A stretch of DNA of 64,000 nt, taken from an uncultured Clostridium sp. (lineage in GTDB: Bacteria; Bacillota; Clostridia; TANB77; CAG-508). The stretch is from the NCBI GenBank assembly GCA_900553015.1, contig USBY01000003.1, forward strand, positions 56,461 to 120,460, written 5' to 3'. The notes beneath the pieces were generated by a model. The model was not told the DNA's origin. It was given only the letters and a program-made list of their open reading frames with translations, and did not search any database. This document shows, in pieces, positions 36,138-44,094 of the stretch. A program made the position numbers and the translations under genes. The first letter of the stretch is position 1. Every line of letters begins with the position of its first letter.

Positions 36138-36308
36138 ATGGAAGAAAAATTAGGAAAAATCGTAGATGACGGAAGAATATATGATTTGGATGATATAGAT
36201 AGTATAGATAAATTAGAAGCATTATTAGGAAAACTAGAAAAAAAAGAAGCAGATATTAAACGAGAAATAGATGAAAGTATAGAAGCCGATTTACAAGAAA
36301 GAGAATAG
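36138..36308 (+). CDS. Small acidic 56-aa protein
   Basis: The peptide is rich in Asp, Glu, Ile and Leu (IYDLDDIDSIDKLEALL, then a KLEKKEADIKREID helix) and would form a short coiled coil. A weak AAGGGTG precedes ATG 36138. It lies 11 bases before the larger coiled-coil gene, whose SD (GGGGGAAG) overlaps its stop, so they are one operon. Compare the small acidic gene at 28555-28698. No family recognised. Confidence 0.7.
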   Translation: MEEKLGKIVDDGRIYDLDDIDSIDKLEALLGKLEKKEADIKREIDESIEADLQERE

Positions 36309-36319
36309 GGGGAAGTATA

Positions 36320-37420
36320 ATGGACGAAAGACAAGATATAGAGAAAAAAGATAAGAATATAGCTCAATTAATGGTTGAGTTAACAACAGTACAAGCGCAG
36401 ATAAAACTTGTAAAAGCCGCAATATTTATGAATAAGCAAAAAGCAGCAATTTCAACTAAGATGAAAGATTTTAAGACATATGCAGAAGGACAAGCTGAAA
36501 AATATTCTCAAAATATGGAAGAAGCAAATAAGGCAATGGAAACATACAAAAGTGCTGTAGAAGAAGCTATGCAACAATATGCAGATGATTATCTTGATAT
36601 AATGGCTGAGCAAGATGAATGGCAAAACATGGAGATTGATAGAATGGGAGAGCAAAAAGAGCTATCTTCATCAATTAAAGAAAAAAGAAAAACTCCAGAG
36701 TATAAAGAGTGGAAGCAAGAAGTTAAAAATATGAATAGAGAAATTAAAGCAGCTGCAAATGATCCAGAAAAGCTAGTAAAATTAGCTGAGGAATTAAAAC
36801 AATTACAAGCCAAAGATCCAACATTACCAGAACAACAAAAATTAGAATCAGTAAAAAATGATAGAATCGCAATAAGTGAAATCATAAAAGAAAATGATGA
36901 GAGATTAGTCGAGATAAAAAAAGATAGAGATGACAAACTAAGTGAATTATTAGAAAGTAAAGAAACTGCATTAGCTAAGATTGAAAAACAAAGCTTTTGG
37001 CAAAAAGTTGTTGGAGCATTAACACCAAAAGCAAAGAAATTTAAAACAAATGTAGTTGATAAAATTGTAGAAAAAGCAACAGAAATAAAAGATGAGAAAA
37101 TACCACAAATTATAGAAGATAGAAAAGCAAAAAGAGAAGAAAGAAAATTAAAAAGACAAGAAAGAATTGGCAAGATGGTTGAATTTGGAGAAAAGGTTGG
37201 AGATAAATTAGTTGATGCAAAAGACTTTACAATTGGTGCAGCTAAAAAGGGAGTAAAATCTGTAATAGAATTCGGAAAAGAAGCTAAGAAAACAACAATA
37301 AAAGCTATTAAAGGTATAGGAGAAAAAGCAGTAGAAACAAAGGATAATGTAAAAGAAGGTTTAAGAACAGCAGTAGAACAAAGTTCCCAAACTTTAGAAG
37401 ATTTAAATGATGCAAGATAA
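36320..37420 (+). CDS. Unrecognised coiled-coil protein, 366 aa
   Basis: Nearly all helix: Lys/Glu/Gln heptads run from residue 1 to about 225. A hydrophobic-aromatic step follows (SFWQKVVGALTP), then a very basic RKAKREERKLKRQER stretch near 275. The C-terminus has repeated Gly-Lys amphipathic units (IGAAKKGVKSVIEFGKEAKK). Such ends can bind membranes or nucleic acid, but nothing proves either. No signal peptide or enzyme motif. It recalls the 27256-28506 and 18502-19679 products in composition and in following a small acidic gene. Confidence 0.82.
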   Translation: MDERQDIEKKDKNIAQLMVELTTVQAQIKLVKAAIFMNKQKAAISTKMKDFKTYAEGQAEKYSQNMEEANKAMETYKSAVEEAMQQYADDYLDIMAEQDEWQNMEIDRMGEQKELSSSIKEKRKTPEYKEWKQEVKNMNREIKAAANDPEKLVKLAEELKQLQAKDPTLPEQQKLESVKNDRIAISEIIKENDERLVEIKKDRDDKLSELLESKETALAKIEKQSFWQKVVGALTPKAKKFKTNVVDKIVEKATEIKDEKIPQIIEDRKAKREERKLKRQERIGKMVEFGEKVGDKLVDAKDFTIGAAKKGVKSVIEFGKEAKKTTIKAIKGIGEKAVETKDNVKEGLRTAVEQSSQTLEDLNDAR

Positions 37421-37452
37421 AAAGAAATTCAATTTTGAATTTCTTTTTTCTT
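37421..37452 (+). terminator. Terminator of the 36138-37420 pair
   Basis: AAAGAAATTC (37421-37430) pairs with GAATTTCTTT (37438-37447), followed by TTTC. Confidence 0.8.
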
Positions 37453-37455
37453 TAC

Positions 37456-37483
37456 TTGCAAAAACAAAAAAATGTTATATAAT
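37456..37483 (+). promoter_or_regulatory. rnc promoter
   Basis: TTGCAA (37456-37461), 16 nt, TATAAT (37478-37483). Confidence 0.65.
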
Positions 37484-37504
37484 AATAACATCTAGGAGGG
37501 AAAT

Positions 37505-38173
37505 ATGTTAGAAAATTTTGAAAAAAATATAGGATATATATTTAAAGATAAAAACTTATTAAAAACAGCATTAACACATACATCATATGCTTATGAAAAA
37601 AAAGTGCAAAGTAATGAAAAATTAGAATTTTTAGGAGATAGCATATTAGAATTTATATCTAGTAACTATTTATATAAAAATTATACAAATTTAAATGAAG
37701 GAGAAATGACTAAAGTTAGAGCAAGCGTTGTTTGCGAAAAGAGTTTATATAAAATAGCATTAAAGCATAATTTTGGTGATTTCTTATATTTAGGAAAAAG
37801 TGAATTATCAAATAACGGAAATAAAAATGAAGCAATATTAGCTGATAGTGTAGAGGCTGTTATTGCAGCTATTTTTTTAGATGGTGGCTTAGAACCTGTA
37901 CAAAAATTTATAATTGAAAATCTAGCAGATGAAATAAAAATAGCAAGTCAAAATGTGGGACTAAAAGATTATAAGACTGTATTACAAGAAAAATTACAAC
38001 ATAAAGGCACTGTAAATATAGAATATAATATTTTAAATGAGAGTGGTCCTGATCATAGTAAGGTATTTGAAGCAGAAGTAAAATGTAATGGAAAGCAACT
38101 AGCAACAGGGAAAGGAACATCAAAAAAAGCAGCAGAAATGGAAGCAGCTAAAAAAGCAATAGAACAGCTATAA
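37505..38173 (+). CDS. rnc: Ribonuclease III
   Basis: A double-strand RNA endonuclease that matures rRNA and processes mRNA and small RNAs. The signature NEKLEFLGDSILEF is near residue 37, and the second metal-binding motif LADSVEAVIAAIFLDGG is near 112. A C-terminal dsRNA-binding domain ends in GTSKKAAEMEAAKKAIEQL. The 222 aa are normal. AGGAGGG precedes the ATG. The next gene lies 16 bases on. Confidence 0.96.
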   Translation: MLENFEKNIGYIFKDKNLLKTALTHTSYAYEKKVQSNEKLEFLGDSILEFISSNYLYKNYTNLNEGEMTKVRASVVCEKSLYKIALKHNFGDFLYLGKSELSNNGNKNEAILADSVEAVIAAIFLDGGLEPVQKFIIENLADEIKIASQNVGLKDYKTVLQEKLQHKGTVNIEYNILNESGPDHSKVFEAEVKCNGKQLATGKGTSKKAAEMEAAKKAIEQL

Positions 38174-38189
38174 TGTAGGAGGAAAAGAC

Positions 38190-39140
38190 ATGAAAGAAAA
38201 AATATATATTCCTATAAGAATAAATGAAGAAATTTTAACTGATGAAATTGCGAAAAAACTAGCGAATAACAAAGATAAGAAAATTTTATTAGAAATAGTA
38301 GATACAGATTTTACGAGTATTAATATTAAAAAACAAGAAGAAATTTTAGACCAAATTAATAAAGTTTTAAAAGAATATAAAGCTTTTGGAATAAAAATAT
38401 TGTCTACTCCAGACAGTATAGACAGAAACAACTTGAAGCTTTTAAAAAAATATAAAGTAAAAGAAATAGAATTATTGATAGAATCATCAAATGATTATAT
38501 ATTAAAGAATATTGGTGTGGATTATAAATTTGATGCTGCAAAAAAGGTAGCCAAAAAAATAAAATCATATAGATTTTTATTAAGTGTAAAAACAATATTA
38601 GGACTTCCAGAAAGTACAGTAGCCGACGATTTAAACACTGTAAGACAAGTTATAAAATTAAAACCAGAACAAGTAACATTAACTCCATGTAATATTGATT
38701 ATAATAAAAATGTAGAAAAATTATATGACACAAGCGAATTTACTCCATTATCAAAGATTCAGTTAATAGAAAGATTAAAAGAAAGTATAAAATTAATAAC
38801 TCGTACTAAAATAAGAAATATAAAAATAGGAGAAGATAGCCAAAGTGTAGAAGAAATGCCGATGGTACAATTTAGAAATTTAGTGGTTAGCGAAATTTGG
38901 TATGAGAAAATAATAGAAATGATTAAATCATATAATGTAAAAGTAAAAGAAGTTGAAATAGAAGTAAATAGTTCAGATATAGATAATGTCAAAGGATTAA
39001 ATAATAGGAATTTAGAGCAGTTAAAAGATGTATATGATGTAGAATTACATGTTTCTGAAAATGATAAATTAGAAAGCGGTAATTATAAAATGAAAATATT
39101 AAAAACATATACAGATTTCTTGGAAGACAATGAGAACTAG
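38190..39140 (+). CDS. Radical-SAM-fold protein lacking cluster cysteines
   Basis: A 316-aa protein behind rnc, where Clostridia usually carry an Elp3-like radical SAM gene before smc. The segment near 135-185 (TILGLPESTVADDLNTVRQV, then LKPEQVTL and EFTPLS) matches the latter half of the radical SAM barrel. The first part should hold CxxxCxxC, but the whole protein has only one Cys, in LTPCN. It therefore cannot bind a 4Fe-4S cluster in the usual way and is probably a non-catalytic relative that has diverged in place. AGGAGG precedes the ATG. A terminator follows at once, so smc is not adjacent. Confidence 0.72.
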   Translation: MKEKIYIPIRINEEILTDEIAKKLANNKDKKILLEIVDTDFTSINIKKQEEILDQINKVLKEYKAFGIKILSTPDSIDRNNLKLLKKYKVKEIELLIESSNDYILKNIGVDYKFDAAKKVAKKIKSYRFLLSVKTILGLPESTVADDLNTVRQVIKLKPEQVTLTPCNIDYNKNVEKLYDTSEFTPLSKIQLIERLKESIKLITRTKIRNIKIGEDSQSVEEMPMVQFRNLVVSEIWYEKIIEMIKSYNVKVKEVEIEVNSSDIDNVKGLNNRNLEQLKDVYDVELHVSENDKLESGNYKMKILKTYTDFLEDNEN

Positions 39141-39151
39141 CATAAAAAAAG

Positions 39152-39187
39152 CCTATATTACAAATAATTGTAATATAGGTGATTTTT
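39152..39187 (+). terminator. Hairpin overlapping the yitT ribosome-binding site
   Basis: CCTATATTACAA (39152-39163) pairs perfectly with TTGTAATATAGG (39168-39179), then TGATTTTT. It can terminate the rnc unit, but its 3' arm also contains TAGGTGA, the only SD for the gene at 39188. Confidence 0.75.
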
Positions 39188-40021
39188 ATGCTAAAAAACT
39201 ATTTAAAAAATTTAAGTTTTATAATATTAGGATGTATAATTATGGCGATTGGGACATCAATGTTTTTGTTACCTAATAAGTTTTCAACAGGAGGAGTAAC
39301 AGGAATTGCGACGATAGTATATTATTTGTTTAAGATTCCATTAGGAACAGTTAATATCATAATAAATATTCCAATTCTTATTTTTACATTTTATAGATTA
39401 GGAAAAACAGTAGTTATAAATTCAATTATAGGTTCGATAGTATATTCATTATTTATAGATATCTTAGATAAATTTCCGGCTTTTACAAATGACGTATTTT
39501 TGGCGAGTGTATATGGAGGAGTATTTTTAGGAATAGGGACAGGAATTGTATTAAATGCAAATGCCACAACTGGAGGAACAGAATTAGTTAGTAGCTTAAT
39601 AAAAACATATAATTTAAATATAAAAACTAGTAGCCTTATAATGATTATAGATTCTTCTATTGTCCTATTAAATGTAGTTGTTTTTAAAGAGATAGAAATT
39701 GGTTTATATTCAGCAATAGCAATCATTTTAATGGGAAAGGTTCTAGATCTTATAGTAGAAGGTACAGATTTTTCAAAACTAATATTTATTATATCCGAAA
39801 AAAATGATAAAATATCTAAAGAGATAGGTGAATATATAAAACGAGGTACAACTGGAATATATGGTAAGGGAATGTTTGAGGATAAAGATAGATTAGTATT
39901 AATGTGTGCAGCAGGAAGAGGAGATGTACTAAAAATAAAACACATTGTACAAGAAAATGATAAGGATGCTTTTATAATTATAACAAATGCAAGAGAAGTT
40001 TTAGGAAAAGGATTTAAGTAG
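39188..40021 (+). CDS. YitT family membrane protein
   Basis: A 277-aa polytopic membrane protein of the YitT/DUF161 type with a C-terminal cytosolic DUF2179 domain. About five to six hydrophobic helices fill residues 10-190. The loop FSTGGVTGIATI near 32 and ATTGGTELVSS near 118 are family hallmarks. The soluble end contains GIYGKGMFEDKDR. Function is unknown; transport is usually assumed. Start ATG 39188, with its SD in the upstream hairpin. ogg follows after 9 bases. Confidence 0.85.
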   Translation: MLKNYLKNLSFIILGCIIMAIGTSMFLLPNKFSTGGVTGIATIVYYLFKIPLGTVNIIINIPILIFTFYRLGKTVVINSIIGSIVYSLFIDILDKFPAFTNDVFLASVYGGVFLGIGTGIVLNANATTGGTELVSSLIKTYNLNIKTSSLIMIIDSSIVLLNVVVFKEIEIGLYSAIAIILMGKVLDLIVEGTDFSKLIFIISEKNDKISKEIGEYIKRGTTGIYGKGMFEDKDRLVLMCAAGRGDVLKIKHIVQENDKDAFIIITNAREVLGKGFK

Positions 40022-40030
40022 GAGGAATAT

Positions 40031-40900
40031 ATGAAACAGCAAGAATTTTTATTAGAAAATTATAGTTCATTTAATTTAAGAGATATATTTGAATGCGGAC
40101 AATGCTTTAGATGGAATGAGGAAGAAGATGGAAGCTATACAGGAGTTTTTGGTAACAATGTAATAAATGTTAGTAAAACAACTAAAGGAATATATTTTAA
40201 AGGTGTTTGCGAAAAAGATATTGTTAATACTGTAATAGATTATTTTGACTTAGATAGAGATTATAATGAAATAAAACGAACATTGGCGAAAGTAGATAAT
40301 AACATGAAAGAGAGTATAAAGTATGGAGAAGGCATTAGAATTTTGAACCAAGATTTATGGGAAACTATAATTTCATTTATAATATCAGCTAATAACAATA
40401 TTCCAAGAATTAAAGGGATTATAGAGAGATTATCTAAGAAATATGGTAGAAAAATAGAATACAATAATAAAGAATATTATACTTTCCCAACACCAGAGGA
40501 ATTAAGCAATGTTTCTGTTCAAGAATATAGAGAATTGGGCTTAGGATTTAGAGATATTAGATTATATGAGACTACTAAAATGATTTTAAATAAGGATGTA
40601 GATATTTCAAAATTAAATGAAATAAAGGATACAAACCAAGTAAGAGATGAGCTATTAAAACTTTCTGGCGTTGGTCCGAAAGTTGCAGATTGTATTTTGC
40701 TATTTTCTACATTAAAAAGATTTGATGTATTTCCTATTGATGTATGGGTAAGGAGAGTTATGAATGATTTATATATTCATAAAGAAGATGAGAAAAATGT
40801 AAGCAAAAAAGAAATATTAAAATTAGCAAATGATAAATTTGGAAATTTAGAAGGAATAGCTCAGCAATATCTATTTTATTGGAGAAGAGAACTAGGATAA
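40031..40900 (+). CDS. ogg: 8-oxoguanine DNA glycosylase, OGG1 type
   Basis: A bifunctional base-excision repair enzyme that removes oxidised guanine and nicks the abasic site. The N-terminal domain has the family opening FNLRDIFECGQCFRW near residue 15. The helix-hairpin-helix LSGVGPKVADC holds the catalytic Lys near 217, and the conserved Asp lies in FPIDVWVRR near 236. The 289 aa are typical of clostridial OGG1-like enzymes. AGGAGG precedes the ATG; probably co-transcribed with yitT. Confidence 0.92.
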   Translation: MKQQEFLLENYSSFNLRDIFECGQCFRWNEEEDGSYTGVFGNNVINVSKTTKGIYFKGVCEKDIVNTVIDYFDLDRDYNEIKRTLAKVDNNMKESIKYGEGIRILNQDLWETIISFIISANNNIPRIKGIIERLSKKYGRKIEYNNKEYYTFPTPEELSNVSVQEYRELGLGFRDIRLYETTKMILNKDVDISKLNEIKDTNQVRDELLKLSGVGPKVADCILLFSTLKRFDVFPIDVWVRRVMNDLYIHKEDEKNVSKKEILKLANDKFGNLEGIAQQYLFYWRRELG

Positions 40901-40915
40901 GTTCTCTTCTCTATT
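40882..40915 (+). terminator. Terminator after ogg
   Basis: GAGAAGAGAAC (40882-40892) pairs with GTTCTCTTCTC (40901-40911). The stem contains the ogg stop; the T-run is short. Confidence 0.7.
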
Positions 40916-41033
40916 ACTATATAGAAATTACCCAAACCACAGAGAAACTTAATATTTAAAAGCGAGAAAAATGTCGAAAAATGGAGAAAAAAGGAGATAA
41001 TCGAAAATAATAAATAAAAATAACAAATAACTA

Positions 41034-41062
41034 TTTACAAACGCAAAATAATGTGATATATA
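41034..41062 (+). promoter_or_regulatory. Promoter of comM-dprA-yraN
   Basis: TTTACA (41034-41039), 17 nt, TATATA (41057-41062), almost 200 bases before the comM start, which implies a long leader. Confidence 0.55.
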
Positions 41063-41068
41063 AAAGAC

Positions 41069-41235
41069 AGATTTATTCTAAATCGTTTTTTTATATCAAA
41101 ACTCATTTCAAATAATTTATAATCTAAATAAAACCCTTAATAAAAAAGTTAATAATAGTAGGAGGTGGTGCTTTTCCTATAATTAAATAAACTCCAATTT
41201 ATTATACATGTCTATTTGCGGTTTAGAATAAATCT
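41069..41235 (+). repeat. Long inverted repeat spanning the comM leader
   Basis: AGATTTATTCTAAATCG (41069-41085) and CGGTTTAGAATAAATCT (41219-41235) pair over 17 bp with one G-U. The left arm also makes a small stem (GATTTA-TTC-TAAATC) followed by seven Ts. The 133 bases inside hold AGGAGGTGG without a usable ORF. It could be a structured 5' UTR with an attenuator, or a miniature element with terminal repeats; I see no clear target duplication. Confidence 0.6.
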
Positions 41236-41259
41236 ATAATTATATTTAGGAGAATAAAT

Positions 41260-42789
41260 TTGTTATCAATAGTAAATACAATTGCATTAAATGGTACAGA
41301 AGGTACTGTAGTAGAAGCACAGGTAGATTTATCAGCAGGAATACCACATTGGGATATGGTAGGTATGCTAGGAACAAGCATAAAAGAATCAAAAGAAAGA
41401 ATAACTGTTGCTATAAAAAATAGTGGAATAAAACTAGTGGGAAAAAAGATAAGTGTAAATTTAGCACCAGCAGAGATAAGAAAAGAAGGCTCCTCGTTTG
41501 ATTTAGCAATAGCAGTAGGAATTTTAATTAATTTAGGAATAATAAAAAAGGAATGTATTAATTCAGCCGTTTTTATAGGTGAAATATCATATAGTGGAAA
41601 AATTAATTCTGTAAAAGGTGCATTACCCATGTGCTTAGCAGCACAAAAAAATGGATTTAAAAGGGTATATATACCAAATTCTAATATTAATGAAGCTAAG
41701 TTAGTAAATAATTTAGAAATCGTAAGTGTTAATTCTTTAAAAGATTTAATTCAAAAAATTAATTCTAAAATATCCATAGAAAAAAATATAAGTCAAATAG
41801 AACGTTATGCTAAAGTAGAGTATGATATAGATTTTGCAGAGATTTATGGTCAAGAAAAGGCTAAAAGAGCACTCGAGATTGTGGCGGCAGGAAATCATAA
41901 TTGTCTATTAATTGGTCCACCAGGTGTTGGTAAAACAATGCTTGCAAAAAGATTAATAACGATATTTCCTAAGCTTACTTATGATGAAATTATAGAAATA
42001 ACAAAAACTAATAGTATACTTGGCCTAACCAAAGAAAATGAAATTATAAATAAAAGACCTTTTATAGAGGTAAATCCAAATATAACTTTAGCATCATTTA
42101 TTGGCGGTGGGAGAAATCCAATGCCGGGTGCAATTACATTAGCTAATTTAGGAATATTATTTATGGATGAATTTGCAGAATTTGATAGTAAAAAATTAGA
42201 GATCTTAAGAACTATACTAGATTTGCATGCTATAAAATTAGATAGGGTACATGCATCTGTAAAATATCCGTGTAAGTTTGTTTTGATGGCTGCTATGAAT
42301 CCTTGTCCATGTGGTTACTTTGGAAGTCATGATAAAAAATGTACTTGTTCGGAAACTAAAATAAAAAGGTATTTATCAAAGTTAAGTGGTCCAATAATGG
42401 ATAGGATTGATATACAATTAAATATATCAAATGTTGAATATTCAGAGATATATACTAATAAAAAAATAGAGAAAAGTGAAGAGATTAGAAAAAGAGTTGA
42501 AGAAGCAAGGAAGATTCAACTATTAAGATTTGAAAAAGAAGACATAAGCACGAATTCTGAAATGAACACTTCTCAAATAAAAAAGTATTGTATCTTAGAT
42601 AAAGAATGTAAAAGCTTTTTAGAAAGAGTATATGAAAAATATAAACTTAATATAAGAACATATAATAATATTTTAAAAATAGCACGAACTATTGCAGATT
42701 TAAGTAATAACGAGAGGATAGACGTATCTTGTATAGCAGAGGCAATTCAATATAAGGTTGATAATAAATTTTATAAAAAGGAAGTGTAA
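41260..42789 (+). CDS. comM: YifB/ComM family AAA+ ATPase (magnesium-chelatase-like)
   Basis: ComM-type hexameric helicases extend heteroduplex during natural transformation. The 509 aa have an N-terminal ChlI-type domain (about 1-170), the AAA+ core with Walker A GPPGVGKT (about 222) and Walker B FMDEFAEF (about 305), and a C-terminal Mg-chelatase domain with a CPCG-CTC zinc-type cluster near 350. It starts with TTG 41260 after TTAGGAG. Its end overlaps dprA, another transformation gene, in a DNA-uptake-linked operon. Confidence 0.92.
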   Translation: MLSIVNTIALNGTEGTVVEAQVDLSAGIPHWDMVGMLGTSIKESKERITVAIKNSGIKLVGKKISVNLAPAEIRKEGSSFDLAIAVGILINLGIIKKECINSAVFIGEISYSGKINSVKGALPMCLAAQKNGFKRVYIPNSNINEAKLVNNLEIVSVNSLKDLIQKINSKISIEKNISQIERYAKVEYDIDFAEIYGQEKAKRALEIVAAGNHNCLLIGPPGVGKTMLAKRLITIFPKLTYDEIIEITKTNSILGLTKENEIINKRPFIEVNPNITLASFIGGGRNPMPGAITLANLGILFMDEFAEFDSKKLEILRTILDLHAIKLDRVHASVKYPCKFVLMAAMNPCPCGYFGSHDKKCTCSETKIKRYLSKLSGPIMDRIDIQLNISNVEYSEIYTNKKIEKSEEIRKRVEEARKIQLLRFEKEDISTNSEMNTSQIKKYCILDKECKSFLERVYEKYKLNIRTYNNILKIARTIADLSNNERIDVSCIAEAIQYKVDNKFYKKEV

Positions 42790-43657
42790 AGAAATAATAA
42801 CTATAAATTATAAAGAGAGCACATATCCAAGAGAATTATTAAAATTGAAATCACCACCATTAAACTTATATGTGGAAGGAAATTTCGAGTTGTTAAATAA
42901 AGAGATTATTGCAATTGTCGGATCAAGAAATTGTAGTGAATATGGTTGGAAACAAGCAAAAAAATTTTCAACAGCGTTATCTCAAAATGGAATATGTATT
43001 ATAAGTGGATTAGCAATAGGAATTGATTCAATTTCACACATATCTGCTATGAATAATGCTGGAAAAACTATAGCTGTTTTAGGTGCTGGATTTAATAATA
43101 TATATCCAAAGGAAAATAAGGAATTATTTAATAAAATATTAGAAAATAACGGGTGTGTTATATCAGAGTATCCACCAGAAGAAAAGGTTAATACTAAAAA
43201 TTTCCCAAGAAGAAACGAAATAATTAGTGCACTAGCTTTTGGTGTATTAGTTATAGAAGCAGGATACAGAAGTGGAAGTACAATTACTGCTAATTTAGCT
43301 TTTAAGCAAGGAAAAAAGGTATTTGCTATTCCAAGTAATATAGATAGTAAATTAGGAATAGGAACTAATTCATTAATACAGAAAGGAGCAAAACTGGTAA
43401 CTAATGTAAAAGACATATTAAGAGAAATAAATATGAATAAATGTAAAGATATTGAACAGGAATGGAAATATGAAAGTAAGAATGTTCCTATTAAATATAA
43501 AAACGTTTATGAAATTATTGGTAATATGCCAATAGATATTAATACTATATGTAGAAGAGCAGAACTACCAATACAAGATGTTAGTGAACAATTAACTATG
43601 TTAGAGTTAAATGAATACATTAGAGCATTACCAGGAGATATGTTTGTAAAGGTATGA
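42758..43657 (+). CDS. dprA: DNA-processing protein DprA
   Basis: DprA loads RecA on incoming single strands during transformation. The Rossmann core is plain: IVGSRNCSEYG, SGLAIGIDSISH, NFPRRNEIIS and AGYRSGSTITANLA. A C-terminal winged-helix-like domain follows (about 230-299). No N-terminal SAM domain is present. The frame is open from TTG 42758 inside comM, but the best SD (AAAGGAAG, 42777-42784) lies before an ATA codon near 42794, so the true start may be non-standard. Its stop overlaps the ATG of yraN. Confidence 0.9.
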   Translation: MIINFIKRKCKEIITINYKESTYPRELLKLKSPPLNLYVEGNFELLNKEIIAIVGSRNCSEYGWKQAKKFSTALSQNGICIISGLAIGIDSISHISAMNNAGKTIAVLGAGFNNIYPKENKELFNKILENNGCVISEYPPEEKVNTKNFPRRNEIISALAFGVLVIEAGYRSGSTITANLAFKQGKKVFAIPSNIDSKLGIGTNSLIQKGAKLVTNVKDILREINMNKCKDIEQEWKYESKNVPIKYKNVYEIIGNMPIDINTICRRAELPIQDVSEQLTMLELNEYIRALPGDMFVKV

Positions 43658-43998
43658 ATAAACTAGGAAAAAAAGGTGAAGATACAGCTTCCCGCTATTT
43701 AGAAAAAATGAAATATAAGATTTTAAAAAGAAATTATAGAAACAGAAGAGGAGAGATAGATATAATTGCTTCTTATAATAGAACTCTTGTTATAGTAGAA
43801 GTTAAAGCGAGAAGTAATAACAGATTTGGATATCCAATAGATGCTGTAGATGAAATTAAGATAAATAAGATAAAAGAATGTACGAAATACTACTTATATA
43901 AAGAAAAAATACAATTTTCTGAAATTAGGTTTGATGTGATAGAGATTTATCAAATAAAAGAGCATTACGTAGTAAACCATATAAAAAACGCCTTTTAA
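43654..43998 (+). CDS. yraN: YraN/UPF0102 family nuclease-fold protein
   Basis: A 114-aa protein with the nuclease-like core GEIDIIA followed by VIVEVKAR (Asp, Glu and Lys of the PD-(D/E)xK pattern). It starts KLGKKGEDTASRYLEK as in the family. Function is not settled, though the gene often lies next to dprA/comM or rnhB. ATG overlaps the dprA stop by four bases (ATGA), so translation is coupled. Confidence 0.92.
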   Translation: MNKLGKKGEDTASRYLEKMKYKILKRNYRNRRGEIDIIASYNRTLVIVEVKARSNNRFGYPIDAVDEIKINKIKECTKYYLYKEKIQFSEIRFDVIEIYQIKEHYVVNHIKNAF

Positions 43999-44003
43999 GA
44001 GGT

Positions 44004-44038
44004 TTGACAAACTCAAAAAAAGATAATAAAGTTATAAT
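44004..44038 (+). promoter_or_regulatory. Promoter of the GH13 cassette gene
   Basis: TTGACA (44004-44009) followed after 17 nt by TAAAGT (44027-44032); a perfect TATAAT lies at 44033-44038 but 23 nt away, so the exact -10 is uncertain. Confidence 0.5.
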
Positions 44039-44094
44039 TGGTGTAAAGGAGTTGATATAGATTTATTTCTTTGACTAAGAAAGGAGATGTTACT

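Noticed and set aside
36589..37173. Reverse open frame of 194 codons in the coiled-coil gene
   Set aside because: Mirror of Lys/Glu-rich helix codons, giving Phe/Ser-rich noise; no initiation signals.
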